The notes under the pieces: generated by a model
What the model was told of the DNA's origin: nothing
Seen by the model: the letters and a program-made list of their open reading frames with translations, nothing else
Databases searched by the model: none
In this document: positions 1 through 4,539 of the stretch, piece after piece
Layout of the letters: every line of letters begins with the position of its first letter
Numbering within the stretch: position 1 is the stretch's first letter
From: Minisyncoccota bacterium
Lineage (GTDB): Bacteria; Patescibacteriota; Minisyncoccia; Phycocordibacterales; SBAW01
Assembly: GCA_020050775.1 (NCBI GenBank)
Contig: JAGVKC010000080.1
Location: 1-14,530 of the forward strand
Length of the DNA: 14,530 nt
Direction: 5' to 3'
Position numbers and translations under genes: made by a program

Positions 1-1
1 C

Positions 2-403
2 GCAATCAAGAACAACATAACCCATGGGGGCTACTGCCCAAAAGGCAGACGGTCGGAAAGTGGCAGAATCTCGGACAAATACAACTTGACCGAAACCTCG
101 TCATCCGACTACCCAATGCGTACATCAATGAACGTCCAACATTCCGACGGCACTCTCATACTCACGAGAGGCCGACCGGAAGGAGGTACACGCAAAACTG
201 TGAGCATCTGCCACGAACGCAATAAGCCGAGGTTCATTGTGGATCTCAAACACAAAGTGCAGGTGTTGGAGTTTGTTAGTTGGGTTCAGGCGAATAAGAT
301 TCAGACCCTGAACATCGCTGGGCCGCGAGAAAGTAAGCAGTCCGGTATACACAAACAAGCTAAGCACATACTCGCGGAACTCTTTGCCGCGTTAACCGCC
401 TAG
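2..403 (+). CDS. Circularly permuted YpsA/SLOG-family protein (putative molybdenum carrier), 5' truncated
   Basis: The frame is open from base 2, so the gene begins outside the window; the TTG at 86 is an internal codon, not a start. The visible 133 residues include HGGYCPKGRR near the left edge, a TETSSSDYPMRT segment, the strand DGTLILTRG and the near-terminal NIAGPRESK. These are hallmarks of the circularly permuted YpsA SLOG family, often labelled 'putative molybdenum carrier protein'. SLOG proteins have a Rossmann-like fold that binds nucleotide-type ligands; molybdenum binding is a family label and is not shown here. Only the first ~25-30 residues appear to be missing by comparison with the family. 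It ends with TAG and runs straight into its own terminator, whose 5' arm overlaps the last codons. Family assignment is firm; cellular role is unknown. Confidence 0.88.
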   Translation, partial: AIKNNITHGGYCPKGRRSESGRISDKYNLTETSSSDYPMRTSMNVQHSDGTLILTRGRPEGGTRKTVSICHERNKPRFIVDLKHKVQVLEFVSWVQANKIQTLNIAGPRESKQSGIHKQAKHILAELFAALTA

Positions 404-433
404 TAGCGAAAGCGAACGGCGGTTTTTATTTTT
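394..433 (+). terminator. Intrinsic terminator of the YpsA/SLOG gene
   Basis: A 7-bp stem (AACCGCC at 394-400 with GGCGGTT at 418-424) encloses a 17-nt loop and is followed by an interrupted T-run to 433. The 5' arm overlaps the end of the coding sequence and its TAG stop. Confidence 0.75.
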
Positions 434-440
434 GGTCACA

Positions 441-452
441 TACGGGGAATCG
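441..452. repeat. 12-bp direct repeat of the tRNA-Glu 3' segment
   Basis: TACGGGGAATCG occurs here and again at 639-650, where it encodes part of the T-arm and acceptor strand of tRNA-Glu. The copies have the same orientation and lie 198 bp apart. The match stops abruptly on both sides. This resembles the short core repeats tyrosine recombinases leave at tRNA 3' ends, but no integrase is visible and the enclosed segment is tiny. Confidence 0.5.
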
Positions 453-487
453 GTCACACATAATTTCCTGCTGGAAATTTGTGTGAC
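453..487. repeat. 15-bp hairpin with TGCT loop
   Basis: GTCACACA (453-460) pairs with TGTGTGAC (480-487). After a single bulged T (461), AATTTCC (462-468) pairs with GGAAATT (473-479) around the loop TGCT. No T-run follows, so it is not a standard terminator. Its apex C(TGCT)G is the same as in the hairpin at 553-574. Confidence 0.65.
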
Positions 488-552
488 TTATGCTCGTGAG
501 CCACAATATTTTCCTCGTCGTCGCTTGGAAAATTTCCAGCCCCGGACTCAAC

Positions 553-574
553 TGTTTTGTCTGCTGACAAAACA
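553..574. repeat. 9-bp perfect hairpin with TGCT loop
   Basis: TGTTTTGTC (553-561) and GACAAAACA (566-574) are exact complements around TGCT. It carries the same tetraloop and closing pair as the hairpin at 453-487. No T-run follows. Confidence 0.65.
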
Positions 575-597
575 TGTTTCCGTCTTCACAAAGTGCA

Positions 598-625
598 AAA
601 AATCCTGCAGAAGTGCAGGATTTTT
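598..625 (-). terminator. Terminator downstream of tRNA-Glu (symmetrical)
   Basis: A 12-bp perfect stem (598-609 with 614-625, loop GAAG) has A5 on one flank and T5 on the other, so it can act on both strands. It sits 7 bp beyond the tRNA 3' end on the minus strand. Pairing extends outward (CACAAAG at 587-593 with CTTTGTG at 628-634) so that the longer stem reaches the last two tRNA bases. Confidence 0.8.
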
Positions 626-632
626 GCCTTTG

Positions 633-704
633 TGACCCTACGGGGAATCGAACCCCGATTTAAAGCTTGAGAAGCTTCCGTCCTAACCGTTAGACGATAG
701 GGCC
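633..704 (-). tRNA. tRNA-Glu (anticodon CTC)
   Basis: The complement folds as a standard 72-nt tRNA. The acceptor stem GGCCCTA/TAGGGTC has one G-U pair. The D-arm contains the TAACGGTTAGGA-type loop. The anticodon stem GAAGC/GCTTT encloses the loop TTCTCAA (anticodon CTC, reading GAG), and the T-arm is CGGGG-TTCGATT-CCCCG. The discriminator base is A. CCA is not encoded (the next bases are CAA), so it must be added by the nucleotidyltransferase. Only this isoacceptor is visible in the window. Confidence 0.95.
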
Positions 705-717
705 AAACTACAAACAG

Positions 718-723
718 AATATA
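718..723 (-). promoter_or_regulatory. Candidate -10 box for tRNA-Glu
   Basis: On the minus strand TATATT lies 13 nt before the tRNA 5' end, which would give a short 5' leader. No good -35 hexamer is seen 16-18 nt further upstream. Confidence 0.35.
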
Positions 724-780
724 CGACAAAATAGCGATTTGTGGAATCAAATATAGTTTTTATTTTTACTTACACAAATA

Positions 781-819
781 AAAAAGAGCAGGGACGCGTA
801 GACCGGTCCTGCTCTTTTT
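781..819 (-). terminator. Terminator of the 83-aa basic protein gene
   Basis: AAAAAGAGCAGG (781-792) pairs with CCTGCTCTTTTT (808-819), with an additional AC/GT extension past a bulged G. The A-rich left flank gives a long U-tract on the minus strand, 5 bp past the stop of the gene at 824. It is symmetrical, so it could also stop plus-strand transcription. Confidence 0.8.
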
Positions 820-823
820 GCCC

Positions 824-1075
824 CTAGTTGTCGGGGAATTGCTCCTTGGCGCGCTCACCGTATGCTGCGATAGCTTCGGGCGAACGATAATAGTTGCCGC
901 GCAGATCGCGAGACACATCGTTTGCACGACGTTCGCGCGCTTTCTTTTTCTCACACTTCTTTTTGACATGGGTGCCGAGCGTGTTAAGCGTCGACTCCAA
1001 TCCTCCAGCAAGAGGCGTGAATTCATTCGCGGGTCCGGGCAAGCCGGACATAAATGGTTGTTTGTGTCCGGGCAT
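824..1075 (-). CDS. Small basic hypothetical protein (83 aa)
   Basis: I do not recognise the family. The start is fixed by GGAGG 5 nt upstream of the ATG; an upstream in-frame TTG would overlap that site. The protein begins MPGHKQPFMSGLPGPANEF, has a highly basic centre (VKKKCEKKKARERRANDVSR, about residues 37-56) and an acidic, proline-containing tail ending in EQFPDN. There is one cysteine, no transmembrane stretch and no signal peptide. The basic block would suit nucleic-acid or ribosome binding, but that is inference only. It is transcribed alone from a consensus-like promoter (1117-1145) overlapped by a near-perfect palindrome, and it has its own terminator. Overlapping frames on the plus strand lack ribosome sites and are treated as shadows. 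Confidence 0.65.
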   Translation of the reverse strand: MPGHKQPFMSGLPGPANEFTPLAGGLESTLNTLGTHVKKKCEKKKARERRANDVSRDLRGNYYRSPEAIAAYGERAKEQFPDN

Positions 1076-1101
1076 TACTGCCTCCAAAAAAGTGAATGGG
1101 A

Positions 1102-1119
1102 ACTGGTACTAGTGCCAGT
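1102..1119. promoter_or_regulatory. Candidate operator: 18-bp near-perfect palindrome
   Basis: ACTGGTACTAGTGCCAGT reads the same on both strands except for one symmetrical base pair. It overlaps the first half of the -10 hexamer and covers the expected transcription start of the 83-aa gene. This is where a dimeric repressor would block initiation. No cognate regulator is identifiable in the window. Confidence 0.5.
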
Positions 1120-1145
1120 ATACTCCAAAACTACCTGAAAGTCAA
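1117..1145 (-). promoter_or_regulatory. Promoter of the 83-aa protein gene
   Basis: On the minus strand TTGACT (1140-1145) and TATACT (1117-1122) are separated by exactly 17 bp. This is the most consensus-like sigma70-type promoter in the window. The predicted start leaves a leader of roughly 35 nt carrying the GGAGG site. Confidence 0.7.
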
Positions 1146-1153
1146 GTTAACCT

Positions 1154-1166
1154 CGGCAGTATGCCG
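1154..1166 (-). terminator. Weak hairpin downstream of yqeY
   Basis: CGGCA-GTA-TGCCG, with partial outer pairing CCTC/GAGG, lies 14 bp beyond the yqeY stop. The following minus-strand sequence is only modestly T-rich, so termination may be partial and yqeY transcripts could read into the 83-aa gene. Confidence 0.3.
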
Positions 1167-1179
1167 GGTGAGGAAAATA

Positions 1180-1632
1180 CTATGCGAACATTCCTTCAAT
1201 AATCTCCTTGACGACATTACCGTCCGCTTTGCCCTTCAAATCCTTCATGAGGGCGCCTATAAGCTTGTTAGCGCCTGTTTTGTCTGTAACACCTAGTTCT
1301 GTAGCTTTTGCCTGCACAGCTGCAGTTACGTCTTCGCGCGACATTTGTGCTGGGAGCATGGTCTCCAGTATCGCGAGCTCTTCTTTCTCCGCTACCGCGA
1401 GTTCTGGGCGGCCGCCTTTTTCGAACTGCTCAATGGAATCTTTGCGCTGCTTTGCCGCGCGCATAATAACGGTGAGAGTTTCGTCTTCGGTAAGTACACC
1501 GTCCGGGCCTTTGCCTTTAGTAACAGCTTCGTTAGTCATAGCGGAGAGGAGGCTGCGGATAACCGAGAGTTTAGTAGCTTCTTTTGCGCGCATGGCGTCC
1601 TTCATCATTTCTTTGAGCTGTGCTTGTGTCAT
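1180..1632 (-). CDS. yqeY: GatB/YqeY domain-containing protein
   Basis: The 150-residue product matches the stand-alone YqeY family, which shares its fold with the tail domain of the GatB subunit of Glu/Asp-tRNA amidotransferase. Its precise role is unsettled. Family features seen: the opening LKEMMKDAMRAKEATKLSVIR, the central EDETLTVIMRAAKQRKDSIEQFEKGGR and AEKEELAILETMLPAQMS, and the C-terminal GANKLIGALMKDLKGKADG followed by a VKEIIEGM helix. The ATG at 1630-1632 is chosen because the family begins just before the LKE helix; an upstream in-frame ATG (1657-1659) would add nine atypical residues. There is no Shine-Dalgarno site. It diverges from rmuC across about 47 bp; a TGGTATCAT extended -10 on the minus strand (1663-1671) would give a leader of about 24 nt. 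Confidence 0.93.
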   Translation of the reverse strand: MTQAQLKEMMKDAMRAKEATKLSVIRSLLSAMTNEAVTKGKGPDGVLTEDETLTVIMRAAKQRKDSIEQFEKGGRPELAVAEKEELAILETMLPAQMSREDVTAAVQAKATELGVTDKTGANKLIGALMKDLKGKADGNVVKEIIEGMFA

Positions 1633-1662
1633 AAAAACTTGTGTATTTTTGTTATGCATCGC

Positions 1663-1672
1663 ATGATACCAT
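1663..1672. promoter_or_regulatory. Overlapping divergent -10 elements for yqeY and rmuC
   Basis: ATGATACCAT reads as the extended -10 TGaTACCAT on the plus strand, 7 nt before the ATG at 1680. On the minus strand it reads as TGgTATCAT, upstream of yqeY. The two promoters would compete for the same DNA. The hexamers are imperfect. Confidence 0.4.
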
Positions 1673-1679
1673 GCCCTAT

Positions 1680-2765
1680 ATGGATTTGCTTGCCGTACTC
1701 CTCATTGTTCTCGTCATCGGCAACGCGGTTACTATCTTTCTTCTATTTCGTAAAAGCCAAGGAGGAGCGAGCGGCACCGAAAGTATGGTTCTTTTGCAGA
1801 ACCAACTAGAGAACCTTTCGCGCGCCATGGACCAGAAGCTCGGCGAGGGCACACGCACCATGTCTGAGTTTATGTCGGCACAGTCTGGCGAGGCGCGCGC
1901 ACTCATGTCGACCATAAATAAACAAATGCAGGAGCAGCTCTTGGAGGTGGTGAAGGGCGTTACGGAAACAAAAGAGTCTACCAAGCAAGTTTTTACTATT
2001 GCAGAGCAGCTGAATAACTTGGAAAAAGTTCTCAAGAACCAAAAGCAGCGCGGCAATCTTGGCGAAGCATCGCTCGAACTCATCCTTTCAAACGTGCTGC
2101 CCCCGGGGCAGTATCTGCCGCAATATAAATTCAAAGATGGAGAGATCGTCGACATGGTGGTACGAACCAAGGACGGGCTTATACCGATCGACGCGAAATT
2201 TCCACTTGAAAATTATATTCGCCTTTCAGACGCAACGGACGAAACGCTTCGCGAGCAGTATCGCAAAGATTTCCGTAACGACGTGAAGAAGCGCATCGAC
2301 GAGACTTCCAAATATATCCGAGAAGGGGAGGGCACTATGCCGTTCGCATTTATGTATATCCCAGCAGAAGGCATCTACTACGACCTTCTTAATAACGACG
2401 TGGGCACAGGCGTAAATTCGCGCGCTCTGATTGAATACGCATATAAAGAAAAGAATGTGGTCATAGTCTCGCCTACGACATTCTTGGCATACCTGCAGAC
2501 TGTGCTCTTTGGTAACCAGCGCCAAAAAATCCAAGACGCAGCAAAGGACATCATTAAAAATGTAACTGAACTGGGTAAGCATCTAAAGAGCTACGAGGAG
2601 TCACACAACAAGCTTGGTAATTCGCTCAGTACGGTGGTAAACCACTATGAATCGTCAGCCAAAGCATTCAGGCATATAGACAAAGACGTGCTGCGTATAA
2701 CTGAGGAAGCGATAGGCGTTGAACTCATTGGAGTAGAGAAACCTCTTTTGGAAGGCAAAGATTAA
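1680..2765 (+). CDS. rmuC: DNA recombination protein RmuC (PD-(D/E)XK-like nuclease family)
   Basis: The 361-aa product has the RmuC architecture. An N-terminal membrane anchor comes first (LLAVLLIVLVIGNAVTIFLLF). A long predicted coiled coil follows (about residues 35-125, rich in Gln, Glu and Lys, ending at NLEKVLKNQKQRGNLGE). Then comes the RmuC domain with the family strings GEASLELIL, LPPGQYLPQYKF, VDMVVRTKDGLIPIDAKFPLENY, MPFAFMYIPAEGIYYDLL and VVIVSPTTFLAYLQTV. The DAKFPLE region carries the presumed catalytic residues. RmuC limits inversions at short inverted repeats in E. coli and is thought to be a membrane-tethered nuclease. The start at 1680 puts the anchor at residue 2 and lies 7 nt after an extended -10; 1671 is an equally possible ATG and the GTG at 1641 is unlikely. 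A terminator follows directly. Confidence 0.93.
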   Translation: MDLLAVLLIVLVIGNAVTIFLLFRKSQGGASGTESMVLLQNQLENLSRAMDQKLGEGTRTMSEFMSAQSGEARALMSTINKQMQEQLLEVVKGVTETKESTKQVFTIAEQLNNLEKVLKNQKQRGNLGEASLELILSNVLPPGQYLPQYKFKDGEIVDMVVRTKDGLIPIDAKFPLENYIRLSDATDETLREQYRKDFRNDVKKRIDETSKYIREGEGTMPFAFMYIPAEGIYYDLLNNDVGTGVNSRALIEYAYKEKNVVIVSPTTFLAYLQTVLFGNQRQKIQDAAKDIIKNVTELGKHLKSYEESHNKLGNSLSTVVNHYESSAKAFRHIDKDVLRITEEAIGVELIGVEKPLLEGKD

Positions 2766-2768
2766 AAG

Positions 2769-2798
2769 AAACACCCGCCTGAGATAGCGGGTGTTTTT
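2769..2798. terminator. Shared terminator between rmuC and the 40-aa membrane protein
   Basis: A 10-bp perfect stem (AAACACCCGC 2769-2778, GCGGGTGTTT 2787-2796, 8-nt loop) is followed by T5 on the plus strand. The minus-strand flank TTTCTTTT suits the convergent small gene at 2810. Confidence 0.82.
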
Positions 2799-2809
2799 GT
2801 GGTTGGTTG

Positions 2810-2932
2810 TCAGTTGCCGAAAATGGCCGGCAATAGAGCAAGAACGCCTATCACTATGAAAATCTCACCCACAGTCTTAGTGCGTGGTTCTTCACAGAGT
2901 CCGGCGCCAACCAGGATAAGAATAAACTGCAT
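2810..2932 (-). CDS. 40-aa two-helix membrane protein
   Basis: This short frame encodes MQFILILVGAGLCE, a polar turn EPRTKTVGE, then a second hydrophobic stretch (IFIVIGVLALLPAIFGN), ending in TGA. GGGAG lies 9 nt upstream of the ATG and a terminator follows its stop at a normal distance. The composition and helix-turn-helix hydrophobicity fit a small integral-membrane protein with both termini on the same side. No family is recognised and no function can be assigned. Support comes from the ribosome site, hydropathy pattern and flanking terminator together; the coding frame is too short for codon statistics. It is divergent from rplU. The plus-strand frame across the same bases (2799-2987) has no such signals. 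Confidence 0.6.
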   Translation of the reverse strand: MQFILILVGAGLCEEPRTKTVGEIFIVIGVLALLPAIFGN

Positions 2933-2991
2933 GGCGTTTTACTCCCTAGCGGGCCACTCCCTGCATAGGGGAGGAGCTTCCTCCTAAAGTG

Positions 2992-3020
2992 TTGCATAAA
3001 GAGCACTTTTGGGCTAGAGT
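2992..3020 (+). promoter_or_regulatory. Promoter of rplU
   Basis: TTGCAT (2992-2997) and TAGAGT (3015-3020) have 17-bp spacing. The -10 ends only 10 nt before the rplU ATG, so the mRNA would have almost no 5' leader. There is no ribosome site before the ATG. Confidence 0.6.
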
Positions 3021-3030
3021 ATCTCGGTCT

Positions 3031-3375
3031 ATGAAAGACTTCGCTATTATCGAGACGGGCGGCAAGCAGTACCTCGTAGAAGAGGGCTCTACCGTTCGCA
3101 TTGAGAAAATTAAAGGCGCTTTGACGGGCTCGGTACGCGCTGATCTCAAGGAGGGTGACAAAATCACCTTCGACAAGGTGCTACTTACTGACAATGGCTC
3201 TGCTACGAACCTCGGCGAACCGTACGTAAAGGGTGCCACTGTTTCGGCAGAAATAACGAAAGTCGGCCGCGCCCCTAAAGTTGTTGTCATCAAATACAAA
3301 GCGAAGTCCAACTATTTCAAAAAGCGAGGACACAAACAACCTTTTTTTGAAGTTAAGGTTACTAATATAAAATAA
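3031..3375 (+). CDS. rplU: 50S ribosomal protein L21 (bL21)
   Basis: The 114-residue product is an ordinary L21: FAIIETGGKQYLVEEG at the start, VRIEKI, KEGDKITFDKVLL, GEPYVKGATVSAEI and the C-terminal YFKKRGHKQPFFEVKV tail that contacts 23S rRNA. L21 is an assembly protein of the large subunit. The ATG at 3031 fits the family start; the open frame extends upstream to a GTG at 2989, but that lies in the promoter. No Shine-Dalgarno is present. L21 usually sits directly before rpmA (L27); here L27 lies about 8 kb away on the other strand. A second, diverged copy of the last 16 codons lies 70 bp downstream, before the terminator. Confidence 0.97.
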   Translation: MKDFAIIETGGKQYLVEEGSTVRIEKIKGALTGSVRADLKEGDKITFDKVLLTDNGSATNLGEPYVKGATVSAEITKVGRAPKVVVIKYKAKSNYFKKRGHKQPFFEVKVTNIK

Positions 3376-3385
3376 TCACCCCAAT

Positions 3386-3446
3386 CTTCGGACTTTCTGT
3401 TGATGTGTCCGAAGTCCCGTAGTCAGCTTTGCTGTACTACTGGGAC
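3386..3446 (+). repeat. Two tandem hairpins between rplU and its duplicated tail
   Basis: Hairpin one pairs CTTCGGAC (3386-3393) with GTCCGAAG (3407-3414). Hairpin two runs GTCCC-GTAGT-CAGC (3414-3427), loop TTT, then GCTG-t-ACTAC-t-GGGAC (3431-3446): 14 bp with two single-base bulges. The hairpins share G3414, so the fully paired forms compete by one base. Neither is followed by a T-run. Confidence 0.65.
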
Positions 3447-3496
3447 GCGGCCACAAGCAGCCATTCTTCGAAGTTAAGATTTCAAAGGTCAAATAA
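3446..3496 (+). pseudogene. Orphan duplicated 3' end of rplU
   Basis: In frame with a TAA, this segment reads RGHKQPFFEVKISKVK, against RGHKQPFFEVKVTNIK at the end of the intact L21. The first 11 residues are identical and the last five similar (V/I, T/S, N/K, I/V). Codons differ throughout (for example CAC AAG CAG CCA TTC TTC here against CAC AAA CAA CCT TTT TTT). It is therefore an old or foreign copy, not a recent tandem duplication. No start codon or upstream L21 sequence precedes it; homology begins abruptly at the base of the second hairpin. A likely origin is replacement of the native rplU by a related allele, leaving the old 3' end behind. Confidence 0.75.
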
Positions 3497-3520
3497 TCTC
3501 TACAGAGGTCCGACCTATGT

Positions 3521-3547
3521 AAAACCCGCCAGAAGGCGGGATTTTTT
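3521..3547 (+). terminator. Terminator of the rplU unit
   Basis: CCCGCC (3525-3530), loop AGAA, GGCGGG (3535-3540), then A and T6. It lies 25 bp beyond the duplicated rplU tail, so the tail and both hairpins are probably transcribed as rplU 3' UTR. Confidence 0.82.
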
Positions 3548-3563
3548 ATCTTCTATCCGTAGA

Positions 3564-3591
3564 TTGACGAGCAAATAACATAAGGTATTGT
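3564..3591 (+). promoter_or_regulatory. Promoter of the 87-aa protein gene
   Basis: TTGACG (3564-3569) and TATTGT (3586-3591) are 16 bp apart. The -10 ends 32 nt before the ATG, leaving a leader of about 25 nt that contains the ribosome site. Confidence 0.55.
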
Positions 3592-3623
3592 CTTTCGGGA
3601 TGTTCTTACGAAAAGGGGTGGCT

Positions 3624-3887
3624 ATGGCCACAGCGCTTGGTGAATTCCGCCGCTCTTTGCGGGGCACGGTACAACACTTGCTGCCATATGGCTTCGAGTC
3701 CGAACAGGGCCAGGAATATCAGCGTCGCATCATCACGCTGGGCAAAACGCTCGGCACTGAGCTTCGCGTTAAGCCCGACAGGCTCGATTTCGTCGATGAA
3801 AATAAAACTCTAGGCCCTAAGTCGCAGAAACTCTTTGACGATCTGCTCCTGTGGGTCGAAGGACTACGCTTCAAACAAACAGCGTAA
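3624..3887 (+). CDS. Hypothetical protein, 87 aa
   Basis: No family is recognised. The ATG at 3624 follows an AAGGGGTGG ribosome site; a TTG further upstream (3588) lies inside the promoter and is rejected. The product opens with a basic helix (ATALGEFRRSLRGTVQHLL) and continues through GFESEQGQEYQRRIITLGKTLGTELRVKPDRLDFVDENKTLGPKSQ. It closes with an amphipathic helix (LFDDLLLWVEGLRF). It is soluble, mixed-charge, without cysteine and without membrane segment. It is a single-gene unit with its own promoter and a terminator shared with recR. It resembles other small unknown genes of this window in having a clear ribosome site and leader. Confidence 0.75.
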   Translation: MATALGEFRRSLRGTVQHLLPYGFESEQGQEYQRRIITLGKTLGTELRVKPDRLDFVDENKTLGPKSQKLFDDLLLWVEGLRFKQTA

Positions 3888-3892
3888 TGAAT

Positions 3893-3921
3893 AAAGGCCG
3901 TCGCACATGCGACGGCCTTTT
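3893..3921. terminator. Bidirectional terminator between the 87-aa gene and recR
   Basis: A 12-bp perfect stem (AAAGGCCGTCGC 3893-3904, GCGACGGCCTTT 3909-3920, loop ACAT) with T's on the plus side and A's on the minus side. It serves the convergent genes. Confidence 0.88.
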
Positions 3922-4536
3922 CTAATTTCTGGAGCTTAGTGCGCTTGCGATGGTGTCTGGGTCTGCATACTCCAGCTCCGAGCCGGTGGAGAGTCCGCGG
4001 CCAAGCGCAGATATTTTTATGTTACTCTCGCGCAGTTTCTCCCCAAGTATGAGGCGCGTGTGGTCACCCTCGGTAGTGGCAGAGAGGCCAAGAATTATTT
4101 CTTTAAGTTTTTCTGCCGTATCGAATTGAACGCGCTTAAGAAGTTCGAGCACACGTACGTGCTTTGGAATATCTTCTGACGCAAGCGGTATCGTACCTCC
4201 AAGTACAAAGTAAAGGCCGCGAAAACCGCTGCGCTCCACGTTTTCAATATCGGCATCTTTCTCTACGACAAAGATAATAGAAGAGTCACGGCTCGCAGAT
4301 GCACAGATGGGGCACAGGTCTGCTGGGCCTGTAGCTTTCGCGCTTTGTTTAACAAACCAACGGTAGCAGCGCTTACACTGAGAAGTTTCTGCGCCCAAGC
4401 GTTTTATAAGTTCGCTCAACTCGCCGCGAGAAGAAGAAGGAGAGGCAAGTAGGTACTGCACAAAACGGCGCGCCTGGCGTGGGCCTATGCCAGGAAACTT
4501 CTCGAATAGTGAAGAAAGGCGTTCAATAGGATCCAT
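3922..4536 (-). CDS. recR: Recombination mediator protein RecR
   Basis: The 204-aa product has the full RecR layout. An N-terminal helix-hairpin-helix comes first (KFPGIGPRQARRF, residues 13-25). A four-cysteine zinc finger follows (C54, C57, C75, C78). The TOPRIM domain has IIFVVEKDADIENVE (acidic E92, D94, D96) and GLYFVLGG (residues 107-114). The Walker-like GLSATTEGDHT (150-160) comes last. RecR forms a ring clamp with RecO/RecF and helps load RecA at gaps; recO and recF are not in this window. The start ATG lies 3 nt past the dnaB stop with no Shine-Dalgarno, so translation is probably coupled to dnaB. Length is normal (about 200 in the family). The C-terminus ends at the shared terminator. 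Confidence 0.97.
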   Translation of the reverse strand: MDPIERLSSLFEKFPGIGPRQARRFVQYLLASPSSSRGELSELIKRLGAETSQCKRCYRWFVKQSAKATGPADLCPICASASRDSSIIFVVEKDADIENVERSGFRGLYFVLGGTIPLASEDIPKHVRVLELLKRVQFDTAEKLKEIILGLSATTEGDHTRLILGEKLRESNIKISALGRGLSTGSELEYADPDTIASALSSRN

Positions 4537-4539
4537 ACG

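Larger units (their letters stand above)
434..632. other. Gene-free, hairpin-rich region between the SLOG gene and tRNA-Glu
   Basis: No convincing gene is seen: the 67-aa frame at 432-635 has no ribosome site, no recognisable motif and ends inside the tRNA. The stretch holds a 15-bp hairpin with one bulge (453-487), a palindrome TGGAAAATTTCCA (526-538), a 9-bp perfect hairpin (553-574) and the tRNA terminator. GCTGGAAATTT at 470-480 is also an exact inverted repeat of 530-540, so alternative foldings exist. It could be a small RNA, a relic of an integration site, or simply structured spacer. Confidence 0.55.

Noticed and set aside
432..635. 67-aa frame between the SLOG gene and the tRNA
   Set aside because: It runs through two hairpins and the tRNA terminator, ends inside the tRNA, and has no ribosome site or recognisable composition.
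818..1138. Plus-strand frames opposite the 83-aa gene
   Set aside because: They lack ribosome sites and cross the promoter of the minus-strand gene, which has a GGAGG site, promoter and terminator.
1633..1659. Longer yqeY start at the upstream ATG
   Set aside because: It would add nine residues absent from the family, and this segment fits better as the transcribed leader downstream of the minus-strand -10.
2799..2987. 62-aa plus-strand frame after rmuC
   Set aside because: It begins at the terminator and lies opposite the 40-aa membrane protein; it has no initiation signal of its own.
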